Shown piece by piece: positions 23,408 through 32,280 of a stretch of 64,000 bases of DNA. This stretch comes from Arenibacter algicola (lineage in GTDB: Bacteria > Bacteroidota > Bacteroidia > Flavobacteriales > Flavobacteriaceae). The number at the start of each line of letters is the position of its first letter. Position 1 is the stretch's first letter. The translations under genes were made by a program, and so were the position numbers. The notes under the pieces were generated by a model, which saw only the letters and a list, made by a program, of their open reading frames with translations, had not been told where the DNA came from and made no database searches. The stretch spans positions 1,240,001 to 1,304,000 of the forward strand of contig NZ_JPOO01000003.1 in NCBI RefSeq assembly GCF_000733925.1, given 5' to 3'.

Positions 23408-24871
23408 ATGGGCAAAAGAGTTATTATCATCGGATCTGGGTTTGCATCCCTTTCTGCTTCCTGCTATTTGGCAAAACAGGGATACGATGTGTCTATTTAC
23501 GAGAAAAACAAGACCGTTGGGGGCCGAGCAAGGCAATTTGTACGGGATGGTTTTACTTTTGATATGGGGCCAAGTTGGTATTGGATGCCAGATATATTTC
23601 AAAGTTTTTTCAATGATTTTGGAAAAAAAACATCAGACTATTATCAATTGGACAAGTTGGATCCTGCCTATAACATTTTCTTTTCGGACGATGTTATTAC
23701 CATAGGGGATAGTATGGACAAAATTTGCGAAGAATTTGAACGAATTGAAAAGGGCAGTGCAGAACCTTTGCGCAAATTCATTAAAAAAGCACAGGACAAT
23801 TATGAAATCGCCATTCACAAGATAGTACTTCGCCCGGGCCTTTCCCCTTTGGAATTGGTAAGCAAAGATACCATAGTGCGTCTGGACCAATTCTTTAAAT
23901 CTATAAGTGACGAGGTCCGCAAACGTTTTAAAAACCCAAAACTAATTTCTACCCTAGAATTTCCTGTACTTTTCTTAGGGGCCAAACCCAACAAAACTCC
24001 CTCCTTTTACAGCTTTATGAATTTTGCCGATTTCGGACTGGGCACTTGGCACCCCAAAGGCGGTATGTACCAAGTGATTAGGGCCATGGAGCTTTTGGCC
24101 TTGGAATTGGGAGTCAAAATTTACACCGATCAGGCGGTAACAAAGATTGAAGTAGCCCAGGGCAAGGCCACGGGCGTAAAAGTTAATGGAAATACCATTA
24201 AAGCAGATGTTATCCTAAGTGGCGCCGATTATCACCATTCAGAAACATTGTTGGATCCAAAATTTCGCCAATATTCTGAGGAATATTGGGACAAAAAGAC
24301 CTTTGCCCCCTCTTCATTATTATTTTATGTGGGGTTTGATAAAAAAGTAAAGAACGTATCCCACCATAACTTATTTTTCGATACCAGCTTTGAGCAACAC
24401 GCCAAAGAGATATATGACGACCCCAAATGGCCCGAAGCACCGCTCTTCTATGCCAACTTTCCGTCTCTTACAGATTCCAGTATGGCCCCCGAAGGTTGTG
24501 AAACGGGATTTTTCTTAATTCCCATTGCCCCAGATTTAGAAGACACCCAACAACTGCGAAATAAATATTTTGATATTATTTTAGACAGGTTTCAAAAACT
24601 AACTGATCAAAAAGTAGAAAAAAGTATACTTTTTAAGGAGGACTTCTGTGTAAATGACTTTATTGACCAATACAATTCCTATAAGGGAAATGCCTATGGC
24701 ATGGCCAACACCCTATTGCAAACAGCCTTTCTTAGACCCAAATTGCACAGTAAAAAAGTAGGTAATCTATTTTTTACCGGGCAGCTTACCGTTCCTGGTC
24801 CCGGGGTACCACCGGCCCTAATTTCCGGAAAATTGGTTTCAGAACTTATTGTAAAACATCAAAAAACCTAA
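23408..24871 (+). CDS. crtI: Phytoene desaturase
   Basis: The 487-residue FAD-dependent enzyme begins with the dinucleotide-binding motif VIIIGSGFASLSAS (about 5-18), then KTVGGRARQFVRDGFTFDMGPSWY near 36-60. The C-terminal CrtI signature reads GQLTVPGPGVPPALISGKL. It desaturates phytoene stepwise to lycopene at the membrane. It is first in a crtI-crtB-crtZ operon with gaps of 2 and 1 bases, so translation is coupled. Lycopene cyclase, needed before CrtZ can act, is not in the window. Two palindromes upstream may control the operon. Confidence 0.95.
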   Translation: MGKRVIIIGSGFASLSASCYLAKQGYDVSIYEKNKTVGGRARQFVRDGFTFDMGPSWYWMPDIFQSFFNDFGKKTSDYYQLDKLDPAYNIFFSDDVITIGDSMDKICEEFERIEKGSAEPLRKFIKKAQDNYEIAIHKIVLRPGLSPLELVSKDTIVRLDQFFKSISDEVRKRFKNPKLISTLEFPVLFLGAKPNKTPSFYSFMNFADFGLGTWHPKGGMYQVIRAMELLALELGVKIYTDQAVTKIEVAQGKATGVKVNGNTIKADVILSGADYHHSETLLDPKFRQYSEEYWDKKTFAPSSLLFYVGFDKKVKNVSHHNLFFDTSFEQHAKEIYDDPKWPEAPLFYANFPSLTDSSMAPEGCETGFFLIPIAPDLEDTQQLRNKYFDIILDRFQKLTDQKVEKSILFKEDFCVNDFIDQYNSYKGNAYGMANTLLQTAFLRPKLHSKKVGNLFFTGQLTVPGPGVPPALISGKLVSELIVKHQKT

Positions 24872-24873
24872 TC

Positions 24874-25713
24874 ATGAAGTCAATTTTTGATGCTGTATCA
24901 CAAGCTTGCAGTAAGCTGGTTACACAACATTACAGCACCTCCTTTTCCTTGGCTACCAAAATGTTGGCTCCTTCCATAAGAGGGGATATATATAATATTT
25001 ATGGCTTTGTTAGGTTTGCCGATGAAATTGTGGACAGTTTTCACGATTATGATAAGTTGTTTTTATTGAATAAATTTGAGGAGGATTTGCAGGACGCCCT
25101 TGAACAGAAAATAAGTCTTAACCCCATTCTGAATTCTTTTCAACATACCTTCCACAAATATGGTGTTCCACTGCATTTGGTAACCTCATTCATGAAGAGT
25201 ATGCGGATGGACTTGGAGAAAAGGATCCGTCTTACGGAGAGCCAGTATCAGGAGTATATTTATGGCTCCGCCGATGTAGTTGGTTTAATGTGCCTAATGG
25301 TATTTGTAAAGGGAGACGAAATAGCGTACGAAAAACTTAAAACCTCCGCTATGGCCTTGGGATCTGCTTTTCAAAAAGTGAATTTTTTAAGGGACTTAAA
25401 AAACGATTTTGAAAATTTAAACAGAACTTATTTCCCGAACACCAATCTCCAGAATCTGACTGAGGAAGCCAAAAACAAAATTGTTGATGAAATAAAGGCC
25501 GATTTTAAATTGGGATATTCCGGAATAATCCAATTACCGCGTGAAGCTAAATTTGGGGTTTATACGGCATATAGATATTATTTTAAGTTGCTTAAAAAAT
25601 TGCAGGACACTCCTTCATCGAAGATCATGTGTAGTAGAATACGGGTTTCCAATCCACAAAAATTTAGATTGTTGGTTAAGTCGTATATTAATTATAAATT
25701 AAAACTGGTTTAG
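24874..25713 (+). CDS. crtB: Phytoene synthase
   Basis: The 279-residue protein is a squalene/phytoene synthase. The first Asp-rich motif is GFVRFADEIVDSFHDYD (about 44-60) and the second is KVNFLRDLKNDFENLNRTYFP (split between about 169 and 190), with HYSTSFSLATKML near the N-terminus. It condenses two geranylgeranyl diphosphates to phytoene via prephytoene diphosphate. It starts 2 bases after crtI stops, and crtZ follows directly. Confidence 0.95.
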   Translation: MKSIFDAVSQACSKLVTQHYSTSFSLATKMLAPSIRGDIYNIYGFVRFADEIVDSFHDYDKLFLLNKFEEDLQDALEQKISLNPILNSFQHTFHKYGVPLHLVTSFMKSMRMDLEKRIRLTESQYQEYIYGSADVVGLMCLMVFVKGDEIAYEKLKTSAMALGSAFQKVNFLRDLKNDFENLNRTYFPNTNLQNLTEEAKNKIVDEIKADFKLGYSGIIQLPREAKFGVYTAYRYYFKLLKKLQDTPSSKIMCSRIRVSNPQKFRLLVKSYINYKLKLV

Positions 25714-25714
25714 A

Positions 25715-26173
25715 ATGAAAATGTTGATTTGGATTTTAATTTTCTTGGCCACTTTTTCCTTTATGGAGTTTATGGCCTGGTTTACCCATAAATATATTAT
25801 GCATGGTTTCTTGTGGTCACTGCACAAGGATCACCATAAAAAGGACCACGATTCATGGTTTGAAAGAAACGATGCATTTTTTTTGTTCTACGCTGCCGTA
25901 AGCATGACTTTCTTTTGGCTCGGTTCCCAAACCGACTTTTGGTACGGGTGGCCCTTAGGGTTTGGCATATTGGCTTATGGAGCCGCTTACTTTCTTGTTC
26001 ATGATATTTTTATACACCAAAGGTTTAAATTGTTCAGAAATGCAAATAATTGGTATGCCAAAGGAGTAAGGAGAGCGCACAAAATGCATCATAAACATTT
26101 GGGAAAAGAAGACGGAGAATGCTTTGGCATGTTAATGGTCCCCTTTAAGTATTTTCAAAAAAAGGAAAAATAG
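25715..26173 (+). CDS. crtZ: Beta-carotene hydroxylase
   Basis: The 152-residue membrane protein has the fatty-acid-hydroxylase-type His boxes: HKYIMH (about 25-30), HKDHH (about 38-42), a further His in LVHDIFIHQRF, and RRAHKMHHKHLG (about 127-138). About three to four hydrophobic helices are present. It hydroxylates the beta-ionone rings of beta-carotene to give zeaxanthin, the yellow-orange pigment of many marine flavobacteria. It ends the crt operon and converges with the TlpA-like gene at 26192. Confidence 0.94.
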   Translation: MKMLIWILIFLATFSFMEFMAWFTHKYIMHGFLWSLHKDHHKKDHDSWFERNDAFFLFYAAVSMTFFWLGSQTDFWYGWPLGFGILAYGAAYFLVHDIFIHQRFKLFRNANNWYAKGVRRAHKMHHKHLGKEDGECFGMLMVPFKYFQKKEK

Positions 26174-26191
26174 AATTAGGGCTTTCTTATA

Positions 26192-26755
26192 CTACTGACT
26201 CAACAGGCCATCTATGAGTGCCCTTGTTTCATTACTGTTCCAATCTGCAGCACCGGTCTCCGCCACAACAATTTTACCTTCTCTGTTAATAATATATGTA
26301 GTTGGAAGGAGTTTGGACTTAAGGGTTTTAGGTGTTTCGGAAGCAGGATAGTAAACGGGGAGATCCAAATTCTTTCTTTTCAAAAAGTTCAACACTTTTT
26401 GACGGTCGTCGGAGGTAACGAACATAAACGTAACCTTATCGCCATAATCATTATACAGATCCTGCATACTTGGCATTTCAGCTACACAGGGAGGACACCA
26501 AGTAGCCCAAAAATTCACAAGGACTATCCTTCCTCTTTGATCTTCAAAATCGAAGGATCTATTTTCCAAATCGGTCAATTTCCATTGATAAGAATCCAAG
26601 GGAACCTTCATCCCCTCCTTTACCATAGCTGCGCTACTGGATAACAATTTACTGGCAAAAACCTTTACTTTAAATCCTACAGGAGTAAATACCAATACCA
26701 GGGCAGCCAGAATAAAAACACCGTTAAGAATCCACTTCTTGTTAGGTACCATCAT
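26192..26755 (-). CDS. TlpA-family thiol-disulfide oxidoreductase
   Basis: The protein is 187 residues from the ATG 26753-26755 (an adjacent ATG at 26752 is possible). One N-terminal membrane anchor (ILNGVFILAALVLVFTPVGF) leads to a periplasmic thioredoxin domain with NFWATWCPPCVAEMPSMQ, the redox CxxC of TlpA, and LLPTTYIINREGKIV with the cis-proline. It reduces or oxidises exported thiol proteins, often in cytochrome c biogenesis. It lies directly downstream of a paralogue of similar length and layout that lacks the cysteines. Confidence 0.92.
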   Translation of the reverse strand: MMVPNKKWILNGVFILAALVLVFTPVGFKVKVFASKLLSSSAAMVKEGMKVPLDSYQWKLTDLENRSFDFEDQRGRIVLVNFWATWCPPCVAEMPSMQDLYNDYGDKVTFMFVTSDDRQKVLNFLKRKNLDLPVYYPASETPKTLKSKLLPTTYIINREGKIVVAETGAADWNSNETRALIDGLLSQ

Positions 26756-26762
26756 TTTGTAT

Positions 26763-27323
26763 CTATTTAGCAATAAGATCGTCCAAAATGGCCTTTACCT
26801 TGTCATTGTCCCAATCGGCAACCCCTTCCTTACTAATCACTATCCTTCCCTCCTTATCCAACAAATAGGATCTGGGTGGTTTAGACCCGTCTACAGGCAT
26901 GGGATCACCTACTATGGAATAAGTTACCGGAAAGGTAAAACCATGATCCGCCATAAATTTCTCTACAGGTTCCCTTTCCTCATTGGTTATGATATAAAAA
27001 TCTATCTTATCCTTATAATCGTCATATAATTTTTGGATACTTTCAACTTCAGCCTCACTTGGAATATTCCAAGACCTCCAAAAATTAATAAAGACAACAC
27101 GACCTTTGGATTTCTCAAAATTGAAAAAATTCCAATTGGCATCTTTTAGCTTCCAATCGTAGTCCTTAATCTGTCCCCTGTTGATTTCTTTGGTAACTTC
27201 TGGAGAAAAGGAGAACCATTTATTTAACAACACCTTACTATAATCGCCCAAAGGCGTCACAAAAAAAGATAAAATTAAAGCCATTAAGGCGATGTTCAAA
27301 ACAGTTTTTCTACGAATTTTCAT
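26763..27323 (-). CDS. TlpA-like protein lacking the CxxC cysteines
   Basis: The 186-residue protein shares the layout of its downstream neighbour: an N-terminal anchor (VLNIALMALILSFFVTPLGDY), YDWKLKDANWNFFNFE against YQWKLTDLENRSFDFE, INFWRSWNIPSEAEVESIQ, and KEGRIVISKEGVADWDNDK at the end. In place of WCPPC it has WNIPS (N86, S89), so both redox cysteines are gone. The rest of the fold, including proline before the last strand (SKPPRSYLLD), is kept and the frame is intact. It may act as a chaperone or binding partner, perhaps with its neighbour (inference). The two genes are about 7 bases apart. Confidence 0.88.
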   Translation of the reverse strand: MKIRRKTVLNIALMALILSFFVTPLGDYSKVLLNKWFSFSPEVTKEINRGQIKDYDWKLKDANWNFFNFEKSKGRVVFINFWRSWNIPSEAEVESIQKLYDDYKDKIDFYIITNEEREPVEKFMADHGFTFPVTYSIVGDPMPVDGSKPPRSYLLDKEGRIVISKEGVADWDNDKVKAILDDLIAK

Positions 27324-27348
27324 TTAATTTATCCTTTTGTCAAAACTA

Positions 27349-27378
27349 AAAAACTCCTGATGAATATCAGGAGTTTTT
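27349..27378 (-). terminator. Terminator of aconitase
   Basis: AAAAACTCCTGAT and ATCAGGAGTTTTT form a 13-bp perfect stem with a 4-base loop and flanking A/T runs, 23 bases past the aconitase stop. Confidence 0.88.
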
Positions 27379-27400
27379 GCAAAGTATTTACAGCACAAAA

Positions 27401-29668
27401 TTAAGCCGCGTTCTCCCTTTTTATAACGTTAAGGGCAGAGCCTTCATTAAACCATTCAATCTGCGATTGGTTATACGTATGGTTCAATTTAATAGTGTCC
27501 TTAGTACCATCTTTATGTACCAATTCCAAGGTAATTTGTTTATCTGGTGCAAAATCCTTTATATCAATAAAGTTGAAGGTATCATCCTCTTGAATCAAGT
27601 CATAATCACTTTCATTGGCGAAGGTTAGCCCCAACATACCTTGTTTTTTAAGGTTGGTTTCATGGATACGCGCAAAAGACTTAACGATTACCACTGCAAC
27701 ACCCAAATGTCTTGGCTGCATAGCCGCGTGTTCACGAGACGATCCTTCCCCGTAGTTATGATCTCCCACAACTACTGTTTTAATTCCTGCAGCCTTGTAA
27801 GCTCTTTGTGCATCAGGAACACCACCATACTCTCCTGTAAGCTGATTCTTTACAAAATTTGTCTTTTTATTGAAGGCATTTACCGCTCCGATCAAGGTGT
27901 TATTGGCAATATTATCCAAATGCCCCCTAAAACGCAACCAAGGACCAGCCATTGAAATGTGGTCTGTAGTACATTTTCCAAAGGCTTTAATCAATAATTT
28001 AGCTCCTTGAAGACTATCCGCTTTTATTGGAGTAAAAGGTTCCAACAATTGCAAACGCTCGGATTTGGGGTCTACCTTCACCTGAACACCCGAACCATCT
28101 TCCATTGGCGCCAAATAACCTGCATCTTCCACTTCAAATCCCTTTGGTGGCAATTCAATTCCCAACGGCTCATCCAATTTAACTTCCTGTCCGTCCTCAT
28201 TGATCAAGGTATCGTTCATTGGATCAAAATCCAATTTACCAGAAATTGCTATGGCTGCCACCATTTCTGGGGAACCTACGAACGCATGGGTATTTGGATT
28301 TCCATCCGCCCTTTTGGAAAAGTTACGGTTAAAGGAATGCACTATTGTATTTTTCTCATCGCCTTTTAGATCACTACGATCCCATTGCCCTATACAAGGA
28401 CCACAGGCATTGGTAAATATTGTTGCCCCCAAATTTTCGAATATCTGCAACAAACCATCACGTTCCGCAGTAAATCTGATCTGTTCAGACCCAGGGTTGA
28501 TACCAAAATCTGATTTTGGTTTGATCTTTTTATCAACGGCCTGTTGAGCAATAGAGGCTGCCCTGGTCAAATCCTCATAAGAAGAATTGGTACAGGATCC
28601 TATTAGACCCCAATCTACTTTTAAAGGCCATCCATTAGCTCTCGCCTTTTCTCCCAACTGTCCTACCGGAGTAGCTAAATCAGGGGTAAACGGACCATTA
28701 AGGTGTGGCCTAAGTGTATCCAAATCGATTTCTATCAATTCATCAAAATATTTCTCAGGATTGGCATATACCTCAGGATCTGCCGTTAGGTAATCCTTAA
28801 CCGCATTTGCTGCATCTGCAACATCATTCCTGTCCGTAGCCCTTAAATATCTTTCCATAGACGCATCATAACCGAAGGTAGAAGTGGTAGCCCCAACTTC
28901 AGCACCCATGTTACATATGGTTCCTTTACCCGTACAGGAAAGATTTTTAGCCCCTTCACCAAAATATTCTATTATGGCTCCAGTACCACCTTTTACGGTC
29001 AAAATACCAGCCACTTTAAGAATAACATCCTTGGCAGATGTCCAGCCAGAGATATTACCCGTTAATTTTACTCCTATCAATTTTGGAAACTTAAGTTCCC
29101 AGGCCATTCCGGCCATAACATCCACAGCATCGGCACCACCAACACCAATGGCAACCATTCCAAGACCCCCGGCATTTACCGTATGGGAATCGGTTCCTAT
29201 CATCATTCCTCCAGGAAAGGCATAGTTTTCAAGAACTACTTGGTGAATAATACCAGCACCTGGCTTCCAAAAACCAATTCCGTACTTATTGGAAACAGAT
29301 TCCAAAAAATTAAAGACTTCGGCACTGGAAGTGTTGGCCACTTTCAAATCTGCAACAGCTCCGCTTTTTGCCTGTATCAGGTGATCACAATGAACTGTAG
29401 TTGGTACGGCTACTTTGGGTTTTCCAGCCTGCATAAATTGCAGCAATGCCATTTGCGCAGTAGCATCTTGACAAGCGATTCGATCGGGTGCAAAATCAAC
29501 ATAGTCCTTACCTCTTTTAAATGCTTGGGTAGGCGTACCGTCCCACAAGTGGGAATACAAAATTTTCTCTGAAAGGGTTAAAGGTTTTCCAACAATTTCA
29601 CGTGCCTTATCAACACGTTCGGACATGTTGGCATACACCTTTTTAATCATATCAATATCGAATGCCAT
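27401..29668 (-). CDS. Aconitate hydratase (mitochondrial-type)
   Basis: The 755-residue protein matches the mitochondrial-like aconitase type. It has HCDHLIQAK, GIIHQVVLENYAFPGGMMIGTDSHT, IGSCTNSSYEDL with the first cluster Cys, and NACGPCIGQWDR with the other two 4Fe-4S ligands. YGEGSSREHAAMQPRHLG lies in the C-terminal swivel domain. It interconverts citrate and isocitrate in the TCA cycle. It is monocistronic with a long (about 200-base) upstream region and a strong terminator. A tandem 11-base repeat upstream (29742-29763) may be regulatory. Confidence 0.96.
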   Translation of the reverse strand: MAFDIDMIKKVYANMSERVDKAREIVGKPLTLSEKILYSHLWDGTPTQAFKRGKDYVDFAPDRIACQDATAQMALLQFMQAGKPKVAVPTTVHCDHLIQAKSGAVADLKVANTSSAEVFNFLESVSNKYGIGFWKPGAGIIHQVVLENYAFPGGMMIGTDSHTVNAGGLGMVAIGVGGADAVDVMAGMAWELKFPKLIGVKLTGNISGWTSAKDVILKVAGILTVKGGTGAIIEYFGEGAKNLSCTGKGTICNMGAEVGATTSTFGYDASMERYLRATDRNDVADAANAVKDYLTADPEVYANPEKYFDELIEIDLDTLRPHLNGPFTPDLATPVGQLGEKARANGWPLKVDWGLIGSCTNSSYEDLTRAASIAQQAVDKKIKPKSDFGINPGSEQIRFTAERDGLLQIFENLGATIFTNACGPCIGQWDRSDLKGDEKNTIVHSFNRNFSKRADGNPNTHAFVGSPEMVAAIAISGKLDFDPMNDTLINEDGQEVKLDEPLGIELPPKGFEVEDAGYLAPMEDGSGVQVKVDPKSERLQLLEPFTPIKADSLQGAKLLIKAFGKCTTDHISMAGPWLRFRGHLDNIANNTLIGAVNAFNKKTNFVKNQLTGEYGGVPDAQRAYKAAGIKTVVVGDHNYGEGSSREHAAMQPRHLGVAVVIVKSFARIHETNLKKQGMLGLTFANESDYDLIQEDDTFNFIDIKDFAPDKQITLELVHKDGTKDTIKLNHTYNQSQIEWFNEGSALNVIKRENAA

Positions 29669-29741
29669 TATCTATAAAATTTTAGTTTAAGTTATTCTCC
29701 AAAATTAAGAAAATACCTTACGTTTATAAAACTTTTAAACT

Positions 29742-29763
29742 AAGAATACGGCAAGAATACGCC
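29742..29763. repeat. Tandem 11-base repeat upstream of aconitase
   Basis: AAGAATACGGC is followed immediately by AAGAATACGCC (10 of 11 identical), 74 bases before the aconitase start. One turn of DNA per copy would suit a protein-binding site. The rest of 29669-29870 shows no other clear signal. Confidence 0.4.
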
Positions 29764-29870
29764 AATTTTACGTAATTATAAAAAAGATTGCCAATATAGG
29801 AATGTAAATGCAATAAATTTCAGCTTTTTGGGCCTATCAAAATCAAACGTTTCCAAGCTGATTTCCCCAA

Positions 29871-30824
29871 CTACAAAAGCTTTCGAATAATATCCTCAAC
29901 GGAAATTCCTTCGGCTTCCGCCTTATAATTTTTAATAATCCGATGTCTCAGTATTCCCAAGGAAACCGCTTTGACATCTTCAATATCCGGAGAAAATTTG
30001 CCGTTCACAGCGGCATGGGCTTTGGCACCCAATATTAAATTCTGGGAAGCTCGTGGTCCCGCCCCCCAATCTATGAACTGCTTTACAAATTCTGAGGCAT
30101 TGTCTTGATTAGGTCTTGTGCTATTCACTAATTTCACAGCATATTCCACCACATTGTCTGGAACCGGAATTCTACGGACCAAATGTTGAATATCCATTAT
30201 TTCCCCAGGGGTAAACAAGGGAACAATTTCATGCTTAAAATCGGAGGTGGTTTCCTTTACTACCTTAATCTCTTCTGCGACAGTAGGATACTTCAATTCA
30301 ATAGCAAACATAAAGCGGTCCAACTGTGCTTCGGGCAACGGGTAAGTACCTTCCTGTTCTATTGGGTTCTGGGTTGCCAAAACATAATAGGGAAGATCCA
30401 ATTTATACTGATTACCAGCTATGGTCACCGCCCGTTCCTGCATGGCCTCCAACAGCGCCGCTTGGGTTTTGGGAGGAGTACGGTTTATTTCGTCGGCCAG
30501 TATTATATTGGAAAAAATGGGCCCTTTTATAAACTTGAAGTTCCTATTTTGATCCAACACTTCACTACCTAATATATCACTGGGCATTAGATCTGGTGTA
30601 AATTGAATCCTTTTGAAGCCCAATCCCAAGGCAGAGGCAATTGTATTTACCATGAGGGTCTTGGCCAAACCGGGAACTCCTATAAGCAAGGAGTGTCCAC
30701 CAGTATAAATAGAGAGTAGTATTTGGTCTACCACTTCCTCCTGCCCAATAATAATTTTGGCTATTTCCTGTTTAAGAACTTTATTTTTTTCTACTAGAGC
30801 CTTAATTGCAGCTACGTCCGACAT
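29871..30824 (-). CDS. MoxR-family AAA+ ATPase
   Basis: The 317-residue protein has the MoxR layout. Walker A is GGHSLLIGVPGLAKTLMV (about 42-59), followed by LMPSDILGSEV, FSNIILADEINRTPPKTQAA (Walker B about 107-120) and the sensor ATQNPIEQEGTYPLPEAQLDRF. The family helps assemble or activate protein complexes, commonly with DUF58 and VWA-domain proteins. None of those genes lies downstream here. Instead, MoxR follows two SurA-like genes with a 4-base gap, so it is co-transcribed with periplasmic folding factors. Confidence 0.94.
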   Translation of the reverse strand: MSDVAAIKALVEKNKVLKQEIAKIIIGQEEVVDQILLSIYTGGHSLLIGVPGLAKTLMVNTIASALGLGFKRIQFTPDLMPSDILGSEVLDQNRNFKFIKGPIFSNIILADEINRTPPKTQAALLEAMQERAVTIAGNQYKLDLPYYVLATQNPIEQEGTYPLPEAQLDRFMFAIELKYPTVAEEIKVVKETTSDFKHEIVPLFTPGEIMDIQHLVRRIPVPDNVVEYAVKLVNSTRPNQDNASEFVKQFIDWGAGPRASQNLILGAKAHAAVNGKFSPDIEDVKAVSLGILRHRIIKNYKAEAEGISVEDIIRKLL

Positions 30825-30828
30825 GCAT

Positions 30829-32280
30829 TTATTCCTTTACCCAATTATTTGCAAAATCACAATCTTTATTCGCGGAATTAACGCTCACATAGGTATCTTC
30901 AATATGCTCGTCCATCCATTTTTTTATGGCATTATATTGCTTTTCCCTGAGTGCCAATTCCTGAATCTTTATGTAATCTTTTGCAAAATCGGCAACATGT
31001 TCATCATACCGATTGGTGATTTTCATGATTTTGTATTTGGGAGCACCTCCCCTGGGATCATTCTCTAGAATAGGCATGGAAATTTCATTGTCCTTTATGT
31101 CCCTCACTTGATTATAAAGCGATGGTTCCATTTTGGTAAGCTCAAATCGGGAGCTATAATCCTGTGGATTTCTTAACAAACCTCCATCAAATTTGGTTTC
31201 CTTTTCATCGGAAAAATTTAAAGCTGCAGCAGCAAAGGTAAATTTACCATCCAATACCCCTTTTCTAATGCTATCCAATTCCTTCTTTGCATCATCCAAT
31301 TCCTTTTGGGATATCTCCGGAGATATAAGAATATGTCTTAGATCCAGCTCACGGCCCCTAATTTTTTCGACATATATAATGTGGTAACCAAAATCGGTTT
31401 CGAAGGGGTCAGAAATCTCACCTTCCCTTAAACTAAAAGCCACATCCTTAAATTCCTTAACAAATGGGGTCTCTCGGGTCATACTGTAAAATCCACCCTT
31501 GGATTTGGATCCAGGATCTTGGGAATACAAAATAGCCTTCACACTAAAGCTAGCATCATTTTCCTCAATATCTGCCTTGATTTCATTTAGTTTATCTATT
31601 ACCTTTTGCTTTTCTTCATCGGAAGCCTTGGGTTGCTTTACTATTTGGGCAATTTCCAACTCCGCACCAAAAACAGGTCTTTCATCTTCCGGAATCTTAT
31701 TAAAGAACTGCCTAACTTCCTCTGGGGTAATCTCTATTTCCGAAACAATTTTGTTCTGCATTTTTTCGGAAAGCATTCTTAGCTTGTTGATCTTGTACAG
31801 TTCTTCACGAAAACTGGCCTCATCATCCTTTTTATAATAATTCAAGACCTTTTCCATAGAACCTATCTGGGAGACCAGTTGTTGTAACTGCCGATCCCCT
31901 TGGGCATTTACCTCATCATCAGAAACCAAAATACTGTCTTGAACAGCCTGATGCGCATACAAACGATCTTCCATTAACTTACCCAAAAGACCGCATCTTG
32001 TAACGTCGGCAGTGGAGGCCCCTTGGCTTTTAAGATCTATCAAAGTTTTTTCTATATCTGATTCCAAGATTACATAGTCGCCCACTACGGCAGCTATCCC
32101 GTCCAGTTTTATCCTTTTAAAATTGTTTACGGAATCGTTCTTGGAGATCATAGATTCCTCTACAATTACCTCTTGCGGTTCTACCTGGGTATCTGGAAGA
32201 TTTTCGGATTCCTGTGCACTCATTATCCCTGTCAACAATAAAATAGAAAGGGAAAAACCTGTTTTAATTACCTTGTTCAT
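30829..32280 (-). CDS. SurA-like peptidyl-prolyl isomerase (two parvulin domains)
   Basis: The protein is 483 residues from the ATG 32278-32280 (MNKVIKTGFSLSILLLTGIMSA, a signal peptide). It has a SurA-type N-terminal chaperone region (IAAVVGDYVILESDIEKTL), a first parvulin-like domain ending in GYHIIYVEKIRGRE, and a second from RHILISPEISQKELDD to DNEISMPILEN, then a C-terminal helix. SurA chaperones unfolded outer-membrane proteins through the periplasm. The start overlaps the preceding lipoprotein gene by 17 bases. A longer start at 32313 would hide the signal peptide and is less likely. Confidence 0.92.
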   Translation of the reverse strand: MNKVIKTGFSLSILLLTGIMSAQESENLPDTQVEPQEVIVEESMISKNDSVNNFKRIKLDGIAAVVGDYVILESDIEKTLIDLKSQGASTADVTRCGLLGKLMEDRLYAHQAVQDSILVSDDEVNAQGDRQLQQLVSQIGSMEKVLNYYKKDDEASFREELYKINKLRMLSEKMQNKIVSEIEITPEEVRQFFNKIPEDERPVFGAELEIAQIVKQPKASDEEKQKVIDKLNEIKADIEENDASFSVKAILYSQDPGSKSKGGFYSMTRETPFVKEFKDVAFSLREGEISDPFETDFGYHIIYVEKIRGRELDLRHILISPEISQKELDDAKKELDSIRKGVLDGKFTFAAAALNFSDEKETKFDGGLLRNPQDYSSRFELTKMEPSLYNQVRDIKDNEISMPILENDPRGGAPKYKIMKITNRYDEHVADFAKDYIKIQELALREKQYNAIKKWMDEHIEDTYVSVNSANKDCDFANNWVKE

